This document shows, piece by piece, positions 1 through 10,820 of a stretch of 64,000 nucleotides of DNA; positions within the stretch are counted from its first letter, which is position 1, and each line of letters opens with the position of its first letter. The translations under genes were made by a program, and so were the position numbers. The notes below the pieces were generated by a model. It was not told where the DNA came from and did no database searches. It saw only the letters and a program-made list of their open reading frames with translations. Where the stretch lies: assembly GCF_011045195.1 (NCBI RefSeq), contig NZ_CP049199.1, positions 992,001 to 1,056,000 of the forward strand. The letters run 5' to 3'. The DNA is from Caulobacter soli. Lineage in GTDB: Bacteria; Pseudomonadota; Alphaproteobacteria; Caulobacterales; Caulobacteraceae.

Positions 1-45
1 CTGGCGAGACCGTCTCGCGGCCTTTCGAAGGGGCAATGAGTAGCT

Positions 46-552
46 ATGACCGAGTTGAACGTGGCCGCGGCGCCCTGGCGCGCTGGCGTCATCCAGGATT
101 TCGCTCGCTCCGAGCTGTTTGATCGCACGTTCGAGGAAGGCATGACGCTGGTCGAGGAGACCGCCGCTTATCTCGACGGCGCGGGTCGTCACGACAGCAA
201 GATCCTCTCGCGCAACGCCGCCCTGGCCTATGCCAGCGAAAGCATGCGCCTGACGACCCGACTGATGCAGGTGGCCTCGTGGCTGCTGGTCCAGCGCGCG
301 GTCAAGGAAGGCGAGATGGCCGCCGAGGCCGCCTGCGCCGACAACTACCGCCTGGGCCTGGAAGCCGGCGAACCGGCTCCGGTCGAGGACCTGCCCTTCG
401 GCCTGGTCAATCTGCTGCAGCGCTCCGAGCGCCTGTACGAGCGCGTCCGCCACCTGGACAAGCGCATGTATGTCGAAGCCGGGGAGGTCGAAGCCCCCCG
501 CCCGGTGCAAGCCCACTTCGACCGGCTCAGCGCGGCGTTCGGCGCGGCGTAA
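46..552 (+). CDS. rcdA: RcdA, regulator of CtrA degradation (DUF1465 family)
   Basis: This 168-residue, mostly helical protein matches the DUF1465 family, whose characterised member is Caulobacter RcdA. RcdA is an adaptor that works with CpdR and PopA to deliver the cell-cycle regulator CtrA and other substrates to ClpXP at the cell pole. The sequence shows a predicted helical bundle (about residues 18-140) followed by a short Pro/Ala-rich tail, as in RcdA. No membrane segment or catalytic motif is visible. The ATG at 46 is preceded by a purine-rich stretch (GAAGGGG) about 12 bases upstream. The gene converges on rpmE, with a palindromic repeat and a strong hairpin between them. Function is taken from the family, not tested here. 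Confidence 0.85.
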   Translation: MTELNVAAAPWRAGVIQDFARSELFDRTFEEGMTLVEETAAYLDGAGRHDSKILSRNAALAYASESMRLTTRLMQVASWLLVQRAVKEGEMAAEAACADNYRLGLEAGEPAPVEDLPFGLVNLLQRSERLYERVRHLDKRMYVEAGEVEAPRPVQAHFDRLSAAFGAA

Positions 553-555
553 GCC

Positions 556-706
556 GCGCCTCTTCCCCCCGCGGGGGAAGACGACCGCGAAGCGGTCCGT
601 AGGGGGCAAGTGTTAGCCGCGCTGTCGCTAACCCTTGTCCGCCTTACCGCTCCCCACTTGCCCCCACCTGGCGGCTGCGCCGCCTGTCCGTCCCCGTAGG
701 GGGCGG
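556..706. repeat. intergenic palindromic element, type A copy 1
   Basis: A complex imperfect palindrome fills the gap between rcdA and the terminator before rpmE. It has a C-run/G-run hairpin at each end and inner hairpins built around CGCGAAGCG and GGCGGCTGCGCCGCC. Its architecture matches the elements near 4051, 14714 and 20674, although the base sequence differs. No coding signal is seen in it. Confidence 0.6.
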
Positions 707-716
707 ATTAAACAGA

Positions 717-749
717 AAAGGCCGGCCCGCGAACGCGGAGCCGGCCTTT
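717..749. terminator. bidirectional terminator between rcdA and rpmE
   Basis: A hairpin with arms AAAGGCCGGC and GCCGGCCTTT encloses a nested CCGCG-AA-CGCGG stem. A-rich bases lie on the left and T bases on the right, so it could end both the plus-strand rcdA and the minus-strand rpmE transcripts. Confidence 0.75.
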
Positions 750-780
750 CGTCGCCCTTACGGCGAGAAGCGTGAAACGC

Positions 781-1008
781 TTACTTCTTGGCGGTGAAGC
801 CGGCGAACTTCGCGTTGAAGCGCGAAACGCGGCCGCCACGGTCCAGCATCTGGCTGTTGCCGCCGGTCCAGGCCGGGTGCACGCGCGGATCGATGTCCAG
901 CGCCAGCGTCGCGCCTTCTTTCCCGTAGGTCGAACGGGTCTGATAGTTCGAACCGTCGGTCAGGGTGACGGTGATGAAGTGATAGTCGGGGTGAATGTCT
1001 TGTTTCAT
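781..1008 (-). CDS. rpmE: 50S ribosomal protein L31
   Basis: This 75-residue protein is ribosomal protein L31 of the large subunit. It starts [11 protein letters not shown] and contains the family segments [14 protein letters not shown] and [11 protein letters not shown]. The first Met of the open frame is four codons upstream, but the conserved N terminus starts at the Met at 1008, so that start was chosen. The zinc-binding cysteines of classical L31 are absent, with Thr-Asp-Gly in their place. That is common in alphaproteobacterial L31, so it points to a zinc-free form rather than damage. The gene is divergent from the ABC exporter at 1125 and ends before the shared hairpin at 717-749. Confidence 0.95.
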   Translation of the reverse strand: MKQDIHPDYHFITVTLTDGSNYQTRSTYGKEGATLALDIDPRVHPAWTGGNSQMLDRGGRVSRFNAKFAGFTAKK

Positions 1009-1124
1009 CGGGCGATCCAACCGACTTGAAGCGGCGTGTAATGTGGGCGGGGGCCGAACCTTGCGGTGGCTCTCGGAGACGCGCGGCTATAAAGAAAGCG
1101 CGCGAATTTGGCAAGGGACAGTTG

Positions 1125-2975
<1,851 letters not shown>

Positions 2976-3041
2976 TTGGCACGCCATTGACCCGGGTAAT
3001 GCAGATCTCGAAGGTATAGTGAAGCTCTTGAGGAGTGGGAC

Positions 3042-3593
3042 GTGATTGGTTTCCTGCATGCGATCAATCCGGCCAAGCCAATCAACACCGAGGAAGACGC
3101 GCGCGGGGCGGCTCGAGCCGGGGCGTGGGGCGCGTTCCTGATGGCGACGCCGGGTGCGATCGGGGCGCTCTGCTTGCTGTTTACGATCGACTCCTATCTG
3201 GCTAGGACGCGCGCCGCCATGATCGCCACATATGGCGCTGACGATCCCGTGCGCGAGAAAATGCTGCTGATGTTGACGCCACAGTTCGTCTATCTCACCG
3301 CAGGCGCCAGCTTGGTCTTCGCCTTGATCATCGGCATCTTGGGTGTGGTGCAGTGGAAGAAACCCAGCCTGACCGTCCCGTTGATCCTGGGGCTGTTCAC
3401 GGCCTACGGCTTGGTGATGCTGTCGTTGAATCTGGCAAACCACGAGGTAATGACGGCGGCGACCAAGGCCATGGCGGCTCCGATGTGGCGCAACGTCTTG
3501 GCGGGCGTGGTTGACGTGATGTGCCTGGTGCTGTTCTGGGCCGGCTTCCGCGGTGGCAAGTGGCTCGACGATCTGCGCCGCAGGGCGGGTTAG
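3042..3593 (+). CDS. four-helix membrane protein of unknown function
   Basis: A 183-residue protein with a GTG start at 3042 and four predicted membrane helices (about residues 27-50, 85-110, 113-135 and 150-172). I do not recognise a family. The N-terminal segment before the first helix is polar and charged. Codon use is noticeably less G/C-biased at third positions than in flanking genes (several GGT, TTG and GAA codons), which may mean recent acquisition or low expression. It lies 66 bp after the ABC exporter and its stop codon interlocks with that of the convergent gene at 3590 (shared TTAG). An in-frame ATG at 3057 is an alternative start. Confidence 0.7.
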   Translation: MIGFLHAINPAKPINTEEDARGAARAGAWGAFLMATPGAIGALCLLFTIDSYLARTRAAMIATYGADDPVREKMLLMLTPQFVYLTAGASLVFALIIGILGVVQWKKPSLTVPLILGLFTAYGLVMLSLNLANHEVMTAATKAMAAPMWRNVLAGVVDVMCLVLFWAGFRGGKWLDDLRRRAG

Positions 3594-3937
3594 GGTTTCG
3601 CCGCAGCCTTCGTCGCCGCCGGCAAGGCCGCCGCCCGGCCTTCCTCGCGGCGGATGACGTCGATGTGCTCCAGCTGCAGCTTGAGGGCCACGATGGCGTC
3701 GGTCTCGGGCATGCCCTGGCTTTCCGCCCAGGCGACGACGGCGGCCAGGGCCTCGCCGATCCGGCCCAGCTGCCGGCCGTAGCTGCCTACCTCGTTCATC
3801 ACCCGGGTTTCGACATTGGGGGCCTTGGAGGTCCCTAGATTGATCGTGAACAGGCTGAAGTCGCCGAAGGTCCAGGACCACGGGTTGATGGTCTGGGTCA
3901 GCGTCTGAGGGGCCAGGGCGAGCTTGACGTCGGGCAT
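3590..3937 (-). CDS. conserved hypothetical protein, 115 aa
   Basis: A small soluble protein with a TMFGDFS-like N-terminal region (actual local motif WSWTFGDFS, residues 20-28) and a helical middle (residues 45-95) that resembles a short coiled coil. The C terminus is Ala/Lys-rich. No signal peptide, membrane segment or catalytic motif is visible and I do not assign a function. The segment NPWSWTFGDFSLF looks like a hydrophobic strand pair and recalls small proteins associated with phage tails or secretion, but this is only a resemblance. It overlaps the preceding convergent gene by four bases. Confidence 0.65.
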   Translation of the reverse strand: MPDVKLALAPQTLTQTINPWSWTFGDFSLFTINLGTSKAPNVETRVMNEVGSYGRQLGRIGEALAAVVAWAESQGMPETDAIVALKLQLEHIDVIRREEGRAAALPAATKAAAKP

Positions 3938-4050
3938 GGCGAGCGCTCCGGGAGAGGGGAGCGGTCAGTATCAATCATGGAGGGTGTCCTGGCTTGGGAC
4001 ACTTTTGAGAAGGCGGGCCGTAATCCATGCCTCGCCCAACCTTTAGGCGC

Positions 4051-4177
4051 TTTCCCTCCCCCTCGTGGGGAGGGTGGCCCGCGCAGCGGGCCGGGTGGGG
4101 TCGGTGCAAGGCGCCTTTGCGACGGCGGCCCCACCCGTCGGCTTCGCCGCCACCCTCCCCATAAAGGGGAGGGAAGG
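4051..4177. repeat. intergenic palindromic element, type A copy 2
   Basis: About 127 bp with a CCCTCCCC/GGGGAGGG hairpin at each end and inner hairpins GGCCCGCGCAGCGGGCC and CGGCTTCGCCG. It lies just after the 3' end of the minus-strand ArsR gene. Long antisense-like open frames that run through it are an effect of its composition. Confidence 0.65.
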
Positions 4178-4183
4178 GGCAGC

Positions 4184-4933
4184 TTACGCCGCCTCGCGCC
4201 CTTCCAGCCCGTCCAGGTCCACGCCCAGCCGCTGGCGCAGCTCCTCACGCCCCAGCGTGGTCAACCGCGCGGCGCGGCTGCCCGCGACGGTCTCGATCCA
4301 GCCCAGGGCGACCATGCGGCTCAGCAGGGTCACGCCCAGCGGGCCGGCCAGGTGGTGGCGACGTTCGGTCCAGTCCAGGCACTGGCGAGCAGCGCCGCGC
4401 TTGGAGCGCAGGTCGTCCAGATCCAGGCCCAGGTCCTCGAACCAGGCCCGGCCCCCGGCGCCGACCTCATAGAGCTTGCCGTCGACGGGGCGGAGAAACT
4501 CCCGGCGGACCAGGGCGTCGGTCACCGCCACGCCCAGCCGGCCGGCCAGGTGGCCGTAGCAGCAGCGGCCTTCGCGCAGGGCGCGGGCCTGGGGCGAACG
4601 CGGTTGCTCCAGAGAGCGGACCGGCGCGGCCAGCACGGCCAGGGCTTCCAGCACGTGGGCGACCTCGGCGTTGGCCAGGCGGAAGTAGCGATGGCGGCCC
4701 TCGCGCTCGACGCTGAGCAGGCCGCCGTCGACCAGCTTGGCCAGATGGTTGCTGGCCGCCTGGGCCGACAGTCCGGCCGCCCAGGCCAAGGCCCCGGCGG
4801 GATGGGCCCGGCCGTCCATCAGCGCCTGCAGCATGGCCGCCCGGCTAGGATCGCCGATCAGGGCGGCGAGGGAGGCGATGTTGGCTTCCATCAGCGCATT
4901 ATAGGCGGCGAAAGTCGCGGATGCTTCACCCAT
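4184..4933 (-). CDS. ArsR-family transcriptional regulator with C-terminal extension
   Basis: A 249-residue DNA-binding protein. Residues 15-100 form an ArsR-type winged helix (SAQAASNHLAKLVDGGLL as recognition helix, then the wing HRYFRLANAEV). The C-terminal 140 residues contain a CCYGHLAGRLGV motif. This corresponds to the CYDHLAG motif found in a subfamily of long ArsR proteins and could bind a metal or thiol-reactive ligand. The start at 4933 gives a normal N terminus; the upstream in-frame extension would overlap the divergent MFS gene. Only 40 bp separate the two start codons, so this regulator most likely controls the MFS transporter and itself. Confidence 0.85.
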   Translation of the reverse strand: MGEASATFAAYNALMEANIASLAALIGDPSRAAMLQALMDGRAHPAGALAWAAGLSAQAASNHLAKLVDGGLLSVEREGRHRYFRLANAEVAHVLEALAVLAAPVRSLEQPRSPQARALREGRCCYGHLAGRLGVAVTDALVRREFLRPVDGKLYEVGAGGRAWFEDLGLDLDDLRSKRGAARQCLDWTERRHHLAGPLGVTLLSRMVALGWIETVAGSRAARLTTLGREELRQRLGVDLDGLEGREAA

Positions 4934-4973
4934 CGCTGTAACATCCCGCGCCGAACCGGGCGAAGATCGCGGC

Positions 4974-6368
4974 ATGACCAACGTCCGAGTCGCCGCTTCC
5001 GCCCGTCCCGCCGGCCTGCCGATGATCCTGCTGGCCGCCAGCTTCGGCTTCACGATCGTCCAGCTGGACGTGACCATCGTCAACGTGGCGCTGGACGCCA
5101 TTGGTCGCGAGTTCGGGGCGCCGACCGCCAGCCTGCAATGGGTGGTCGACGCCTACACCCTGCTGCTGGCGGCGCTGCTGCTGTCGGCCGGGGCGCTGGG
5201 CGACCGGTTCGGACCGCGACGGGCTTTCCTGACGGGGCTGGTGCTGTTCGCCGTCTCGTCGGCCGCCTGCGGCCTGGCGCACAACGCCCTGCAACTGATC
5301 CTGTCGCGGGCCGTCCAGGGCGCGTCCGCCGCCCTGCTGGTGCCGCCGTCCCTGGCCCTGATCACCCACGCGGCGGCCGGCGACGACAAGGCCAGGGCCT
5401 GGGCGGTGGGCTGGTGGACGGCCGCCGGCGGGGTGTCGGTCGCGGCTGGCCCGGTGATCGGCGGCCTGCTGATCGGGGCGTTGAGCTGGCGCTGGGTGTT
5501 CCTGGTCAACCTGCCGCTCTGCCTGCTGGGCGTGATCCTGACCCTGGCCTTCGTGCCCGAGGCGCCGCCGCGCGAGAAGCGGCCGCTGGACCTGCCGGGC
5601 CAGGTCCTGGGCTTCGTCGCCCTGGCCGCCCTGGTCGGGGCGGTGATCGAGGGCGGCCATCGCGGCTGGAGCGACCCGCTGGTGGTGGGCGCACTGGTCG
5701 CCGGCTTCGCGGCGGCGGCGGCCTTCCTGGCGGTCGAGGTCCGCAGCCCGCATCCCGCCGTGCCGCTGGCGGTGTTTCGCGGCCGCATGGTGTGGTCGGC
5801 GGTGGTGATCGGGGTCAGCGTCAACTTCACCTACTACGGCGTGATCTTCGTGCTGGGCCTCTTCCTGCAGCGCGCGGCCGGCTACAGCGTGGTGCAGGCG
5901 GGCCTGGCCTTCCTGCCGCTGACCGCGACCTTCATCGTCTCCAACCTGCTGAGCGGCGGGATCGCCCATCGCTTCGGCCCGGCGCGGACCATGGCGGCCG
6001 GCGTGCTGGTGGCGGCGGTGGGCTACGCCCTGACCAGCCGGCTGACGGCCCACAGCCCCTTCTGGGCGATGATCCCTGGGTTCCTGCTGATCCCCCTGGG
6101 CATGGGCACGGCGGTGCCGGCCATGACCAGCGCCCTGCTGGCCAGCGTCGATCGCCACTTCTCGGGCACGGCCTCGGGCGTGCTGAACGCTTGCCGCCAG
6201 GCGGCCGGCGCGGCGGGGGTGGCGGTGATGGGCGCCTTGGTCGCGGGCGGACCCGAACAGATCGCGGCGGGCCTGCGAACCTCCGGCCTGATCGCCGCGA
6301 TGGTGCTGCTGGGCGCGGCCTGGGTGGCGTGGCGTAGTGAAAGCGGTACGGCGAACTCTGTCGGATAG
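4974..6368 (+). CDS. MFS drug exporter, DHA2 (EmrB/QacA) type
   Basis: A 464-residue major facilitator with about 14 predicted membrane helices, the number expected for the DHA2 family of proton-coupled drug exporters. Visible family motifs are the motif A region GDRFGPRRAF after the second helix and LDVTIVNVALDAIG in helix 1, which is the DHA2 motif D1. It acts in the inner membrane. There is no neighbouring EmrA-like membrane fusion protein, so it probably works alone. It is divergently arranged with the ArsR-type regulator at 4184, which probably represses it. The substrate is unknown. Confidence 0.88.
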   Translation: MTNVRVAASARPAGLPMILLAASFGFTIVQLDVTIVNVALDAIGREFGAPTASLQWVVDAYTLLLAALLLSAGALGDRFGPRRAFLTGLVLFAVSSAACGLAHNALQLILSRAVQGASAALLVPPSLALITHAAAGDDKARAWAVGWWTAAGGVSVAAGPVIGGLLIGALSWRWVFLVNLPLCLLGVILTLAFVPEAPPREKRPLDLPGQVLGFVALAALVGAVIEGGHRGWSDPLVVGALVAGFAAAAAFLAVEVRSPHPAVPLAVFRGRMVWSAVVIGVSVNFTYYGVIFVLGLFLQRAAGYSVVQAGLAFLPLTATFIVSNLLSGGIAHRFGPARTMAAGVLVAAVGYALTSRLTAHSPFWAMIPGFLLIPLGMGTAVPAMTSALLASVDRHFSGTASGVLNACRQAAGAAGVAVMGALVAGGPEQIAAGLRTSGLIAAMVLLGAAWVAWRSESGTANSVG

Positions 6369-6533
6369 CCGACCGCAACTGAATGAAATGACGATCGTTT
6401 TCGCCCTCGGAGGCGGGAGCGAGCTGTTTTTCGTTGGACGAGAGTCCCACGTCTAGCGCCGTGGCTTGAAACCGCGCTTTTCCTGAGGTCTGCTGCACCT
6501 TGGCCGTTATCGCGGCCGGGAAGGAACACGGGC

Positions 6534-8804
6534 ATGGTGGACACCCGTGATCAGGGGCTCGCCCCCGAGACGTTCGCGCCTGGCGACATGCGCGAGCGGA
6601 TCGAGGCGTTCGACTGGGCGGCGACGCCGCTCGGACCGCGCGCGACCTGGTCGCCCAGCCTGACTTTCGCTGTCGACATGATCGTCGCCAGCCGGTTTCC
6701 CAGCGCCCTGCGCTGGGGACCCGAGCTGGTGCTGGTCTACAACGACGCCTACGCCCCCATGCTGGGCGAGCGCCATCCCCAGGTGCTGGGCAAGACCTTC
6801 GCCGAGGCCCCGCCGACCTCGGCCGCCGATTCCGAGGGGCCTGAACGGGCGATCCTGACCGGACGCAGCGGCGGTTCGGCCATCGAGGACCTGCCGCTGA
6901 CCACCGTCCAGTCGGACGGCTCGACCACCGACGGCTATTTCACCATCCGCCTCAGCCCGATGCCCGACGCCACCGTGCCGTCCGGGGTGGGCGGGGTGTT
7001 GATCGCTCTGGCCGACGTCACGCGGCGGGTGCGGGCCGAGCAGGCCCTGCGCGCCAGCGAGGAGCGCTACCAACTGGCCCTGAAGGCGGCCAGCGGCGTG
7101 GGCACCTGGGACTGGGACATCCTCGCCGACAAGGTCTATGCCGACGCCCGCTACGCGACGTTCCACAATGTCGATCCGGCCCGGGCGGCCGCCGGCGCGC
7201 CACTGGCGGAATACCGTATCGCCCTGCATCCGGACGACCAGGCTCGACTGCTCAAATCCGGCCGCACCCACCTGAAGACCACCGGCGACTTCGACGAGGA
7301 GTACCGGCTGATCCAGGCCGACGGCTCGGTCCGCTGGGTGCAGACCCGTGGCCGGGTCGAGCGCGACGCCAAGGGCTGGGCGGTGCGCCATCGCGGGGTG
7401 ATGGTCGACATCACCGAGCGCAAGCGCATCGAGCAGGCCCTGGAGGCGGCCGAGGCCGACATCCGTATCGCCGTCGACGCCGCCGGCCTGGGCCGCTGGG
7501 ATCACTATCCCCAGACCGGCCGACGCTTCTGGGACAAGCGCTGCCGCGAGATCTACGGCCTGCCCGACGAGACGACGACCGAGAGCCCGCTCACCAGCCT
7601 GGAGCGGCTGATCCATCCCGACGATCTGCAGCCGACCATGGACGCCGTGCGCCGGGCCACGGATCCGGCCGGCGACAACATGCTCAACCGCGAATACCGC
7701 ATCCGACGCGCCAACGACGGTGCTGTGCGCTGGGTCGAGACCTGCGGCCAGGCCTTCTTCGAGAACGGCCAGTGCGTGCGCTTCGTCGGCGTGGTCTCCG
7801 ACGTCACCGAACGCAAGGAGGCCGAGGCCGACCAGATGCTGCGCGAGGCGACCATGGCCCTGGCCCTGGACGCCGGCAATGTCGGCACCTGGGACTATGA
7901 CGTGCGCAAGCGCCTGCTGCGTTGGTCCGAGCGGGGCTACGGCATGTTCGGCATGGCCCCGGGCGCCGAGGTCGGTCTGGACGACTTCTACGCCGCCATG
8001 CACTCCGACGATCGCGAGGCGACCCGCCAGGCTCTGCTGGCGGCGATGAACCCGGCGGTGCGGGCCGATATCGACGTCGAATACCGCACGATCGGCCGTG
8101 ACGACCGTCAGGAGCGCTGGATCTCGGCCAAGGGGCGGGGCTTCTTCGACGAGGCCGGCAAGCCGGCGCGGGTGGTCGGCGCCACGGTCGACATCACCGA
8201 ACGCAAGAAGGCCGAGCTGCACCTGAGGCTGCTGGTCAACGAGCTGAACCACCGGGTGAAGAACTCGCTGGCCACGATCCAGGCCATCGCCGCCCAGACC
8301 TTCCACGCCGCCCGCTCGCTGCCCCAGGCCCAGGAGGCCTTCTCGGCCCGCATCGTCGCCCTGGCCGAGGCCCACGACCTGCTGACCCGCGAGAACTGGG
8401 AGGGGGCGGACCTGCTGGACCTGCTGGGCCGGCTGGAGGCCCTGCACGGCGGAGCGGGCCGGTTCACGACCGAGGGCGGCTCGGTGCGGCTGTCGCCGCG
8501 CATGGCCCTGTCGCTGTCGATGGCCCTGCACGAGCTGGCGACCAACGCGGTGAAGTACGGGGCGCTGTCGAGCCTGGAGGGCCAGGTGCGGATCGCCTGG
8601 ACCGTGATCCCGGGCGGCGCCCATCCCCGGCTGGTCCTGACCTGGACCGAGACGGGCGGCCCGCCGGTCTCGCCCCCGACCCGGCGGGGCTTCGGTTCGC
8701 GCCTGATCGAGCGCGGCCTGGCGGCCGAACTGTCGGGCGAGGCGCACATCGAGTTCCATCCGGGCGGGGTGGTGTGCCGCATCGAGGCGGGGCTGGACGG
8801 GTAG
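6534..8804 (+). CDS. multi-PAS sensor histidine kinase of the HWE/HisKA_2 type
   Basis: A soluble 756-residue sensor kinase. An N-terminal PAS-like region (residues 20-165) contains the WAATPLGPRATW motif common in HWE kinases. Three further PAS/PAC units follow (about 175-305, 305-430 and 430-560), each ending in a VDITERK-like PAC motif. The kinase core begins at ELNHRVKNSLATIQ, with the phosphoacceptor His at about residue 573, and the ATPase part includes LHELATNAVKYGALS. Such kinases often feed the general stress (PhyR) or light and redox pathways. No membrane segment and no response regulator is adjacent, so the partner must lie elsewhere. A 165-bp non-coding gap precedes it. Confidence 0.88.
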   Translation: MVDTRDQGLAPETFAPGDMRERIEAFDWAATPLGPRATWSPSLTFAVDMIVASRFPSALRWGPELVLVYNDAYAPMLGERHPQVLGKTFAEAPPTSAADSEGPERAILTGRSGGSAIEDLPLTTVQSDGSTTDGYFTIRLSPMPDATVPSGVGGVLIALADVTRRVRAEQALRASEERYQLALKAASGVGTWDWDILADKVYADARYATFHNVDPARAAAGAPLAEYRIALHPDDQARLLKSGRTHLKTTGDFDEEYRLIQADGSVRWVQTRGRVERDAKGWAVRHRGVMVDITERKRIEQALEAAEADIRIAVDAAGLGRWDHYPQTGRRFWDKRCREIYGLPDETTTESPLTSLERLIHPDDLQPTMDAVRRATDPAGDNMLNREYRIRRANDGAVRWVETCGQAFFENGQCVRFVGVVSDVTERKEAEADQMLREATMALALDAGNVGTWDYDVRKRLLRWSERGYGMFGMAPGAEVGLDDFYAAMHSDDREATRQALLAAMNPAVRADIDVEYRTIGRDDRQERWISAKGRGFFDEAGKPARVVGATVDITERKKAELHLRLLVNELNHRVKNSLATIQAIAAQTFHAARSLPQAQEAFSARIVALAEAHDLLTRENWEGADLLDLLGRLEALHGGAGRFTTEGGSVRLSPRMALSLSMALHELATNAVKYGALSSLEGQVRIAWTVIPGGAHPRLVLTWTETGGPPVSPPTRRGFGSRLIERGLAAELSGEAHIEFHPGGVVCRIEAGLDG

Positions 8805-8826
8805 GGGGCTTCGCTCGCCTCTCGTT

Positions 8827-8928
8827 TGTCATCCCGGACAAGCGCGCGGCGCGCTGATCCGGGACCGACGCGTGAACTCAGCGCTTCCGGCAGTCCCGGA
8901 TCTTCGCTTCGCTACGTCCGGGATGACA
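8827..8928. repeat. 102-bp palindromic element, type B copy 1
   Basis: The ends are TGTCATCCCGG and CCGGGATGACA. A left arm of 29 bp, a 47-bp core (8856-8902) bounded by inverted GATCCGGGAC, and a right arm of 26 bp can be recognised. A copy of identical length lies at 63467-63568, with the arms in the same orientation but the core inverted. The element sits between the convergent kinase and small membrane protein genes and may also act as a terminator. Confidence 0.85.
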
Positions 8929-8952
8929 ATGGATTTTGGAGCTTGGGATCGA

Positions 8953-9174
8953 TCAGGAATCGACCGGCGCCGGGACCTTCGCGAAAGCCGGCTTCACCGC
9001 CTGGAACACGGTCGCGCCCAGGGCCATCAGGGCCATCGGAATCAGGGCCAGCAGCCAGACCAAGACGATCATCGCCAGTTGCAGCGCGCTGATCGCCACG
9101 ACCAGGGCCTTGGACTCCTGGCGGACTCCCGCCCGGTGGTTCTGCGAACGGAACGTGGTGTGCACGGCGGGCAT
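8953..9174 (-). CDS. small single-pass membrane protein, 73 aa
   Basis: A 73-residue protein with a polar basic N-terminal region (residues 1-24), one long hydrophobic helix or hairpin (about 25-56, rich in Leu, Ile and Met) and a short Pro-rich tail. The open frame continues far upstream, but only the start at 9174 separates it from the ABC permease gene; that upstream part is a shadow of the permease. No family is recognised. It follows the ABC permease by about 90 bp on the same strand and could be an accessory subunit, although nothing in the sequence proves that. Confidence 0.55.
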   Translation of the reverse strand: MPAVHTTFRSQNHRAGVRQESKALVVAISALQLAMIVLVWLLALIPMALMALGATVFQAVKPAFAKVPAPVDS

Positions 9175-9266
9175 GACTGTTTCCAACACAACTCTACGTC
9201 CCCGACCCGTATGGAGCGTAGCTGCGTCGGAATGTCGCGCAATCGGGTAAAACCCTAATTGTAGCT

Positions 9267-10820
9267 TTACCGTGTTCGAAGGTTGCGGGCGATCTGGGCG
9301 TCGCTGCGCCTCAGGCTGAGCAGGGCCGCGCCCGCCAGGCCCAGCGGGATAAGGGCCCAGGGCCACAGACCGCCCACCGCGATCCCCGTCGCGCCCGCCA
9401 GCAGGGCCGAGACCAGCATCTCGGCGATGGTGGCCATCCAGGACGAGCCGCCGCGCCGCTTGAAGTCCGACCGCTTGCCCGGCCGCTGATGCCAGATGTT
9501 GATCAGGCCGCTGCTCCAGGCGGCCAAGGCCGCGCCCAGGGCCGTCCAGGCGCCGGCGGCGGGCAGGAACCAGGTGAGGACGGCGATCGGCAGGGCCAGG
9601 AACAGCCCCACCGGGATCAGGGCGGCGGCCAGCTTGGCCCGGCGCAGGGTGTGGATCCGGGCCGGCGACACGGCCAGCAGGTCGGGGGCTTCCTCGGCCG
9701 ACAGGGTGATCCAGGCCAGGCTCCCGGCCACCTGTCCGGCCAGGAACGCCACCACCCCGGCCCCGCCGGCCAGGGCCGCGCCGGTCCCGTGGGCGGCGTT
9801 GCGGCTGAGCACCAGGGCGGTGGGGATCAGGTACAGCACCCGCAGCAGCACCTGCGACAGCAGGGCCGCGTCGCGCCCGATCAGCAGCAGCTCCTTGCGC
9901 AGGGTGGCCAGGAACGGGCCGGCGGCGAAGGCGCGGCGGGCCTCGCCCCGGGTCGCCTTGGCCGGCCGCGCGGCGGTCTTGCCCTGGGTGGCGGCGGCCG
10001 CGTCCGAAAAGCGTCGGCCCAGGGCCAGGGCGGCCAGGGCGAACAGCGCCGCCGACCCGGCCAGCAAGGCCAGCAGCGGCAAGGGCTCGCCCAGCATGGC
10101 CCGCAACGGCAGGCTGACGATCGGAGCCGGATGCAGTCGGCCCTCCTGGGCCTGGCGGGTGATCTCGGCGAACAGGCTGTTGCTCTTCTGGGCACCCAGG
10201 ATGGTGCGGGTCTGGCTGACCAGGAAGAAGGCCGCCCCGACCAGGGCCGCCAGCACCTGAGCCACGGTGCGGGTGCGGCGCGGACCGATCAGGGCGAACA
10301 GGGCCATGGCCAGCAGCAGGCCGACGGCGGTCGAGGCCAGGGCCAGGGCGCCCAGCACGCCCAGCAGTCCGATCCAGCCGGGATGGCCCCAGACCACCGA
10401 CGGCAGCAGCAGGGGCGTGACGATCAGGGCGAAGATGGTCAGCACCCCGCCGGCCACGCCCAGCGAGCGCACGAACAGCACCTTGGCCGGACCGATGGGC
10501 GAGGAAAACAGCAGGTCCAGGTCGCCCCGGTCGTACAGAGCCTCGCTCGAGGCGCTGAGGGTCTGGGACAGCATCAGGGTGAAGACCACCACGCTGCCCA
10601 GGGCCGCGATGCTGATCGAGACCGGATTGATCGGGACCTCGACGTCGTGCAGCCCCATCGCCGCCAGCACCCCGCCGGCCAGCAGCATCGCACCGACCAC
10701 GAACAGGCTGATCAGGCCGCGCGCGCCCTTGCCCGCCCGGCCGGCGCGGAAGTTGCGCCAGTACAGCCGCATCTCGTGGGCTAGCAGCCACGGGGTGGAG
10801 CCCGACGCGATCAGGGTCAC
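9267..10820 (-). CDS. ABC transporter permease, ABC-2 type exporter
   Basis: A 517-residue integral membrane protein with about ten predicted helices and a cytoplasmic N terminus starting from GTG at 10820. The GTGA junction (4-bp overlap) with the upstream ATPase gene at 10817 shows that the two are translated together and form one exporter. A loop around residues 265-300 is basic and Ala-rich and probably cytoplasmic. It resembles large ABC-2 permeases of unknown substrate; no hydrolytic or binding motif is visible. The inner membrane is the expected site. Confidence 0.8.
   Translation of the reverse strand: MTLIASGSTPWLLAHEMRLYWRNFRAGRAGKGARGLISLFVVGAMLLAGGVLAAMGLHDVEVPINPVSISIAALGSVVVFTLMLSQTLSASSEALYDRGDLDLLFSSPIGPAKVLFVRSLGVAGGVLTIFALIVTPLLLPSVVWGHPGWIGLLGVLGALALASTAVGLLLAMALFALIGPRRTRTVAQVLAALVGAAFFLVSQTRTILGAQKSNSLFAEITRQAQEGRLHPAPIVSLPLRAMLGEPLPLLALLAGSAALFALAALALGRRFSDAAAATQGKTAARPAKATRGEARRAFAAGPFLATLRKELLLIGRDAALLSQVLLRVLYLIPTALVLSRNAAHGTGAALAGGAGVVAFLAGQVAGSLAWITLSAEEAPDLLAVSPARIHTLRRAKLAAALIPVGLFLALPIAVLTWFLPAAGAWTALGAALAAWSSGLINIWHQRPGKRSDFKRRGGSSWMATIAEMLVSALLAGATGIAVGGLWPWALIPLGLAGAALLSLRRSDAQIARNLRTR

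Noticed and set aside
3977..6337. A 786-codon plus-strand open frame across the ArsR and MFS genes
   Set aside because: It runs antisense to the ArsR gene and out of frame with the MFS gene. Its composition is Gly/Arg/Pro-rich with no family match.
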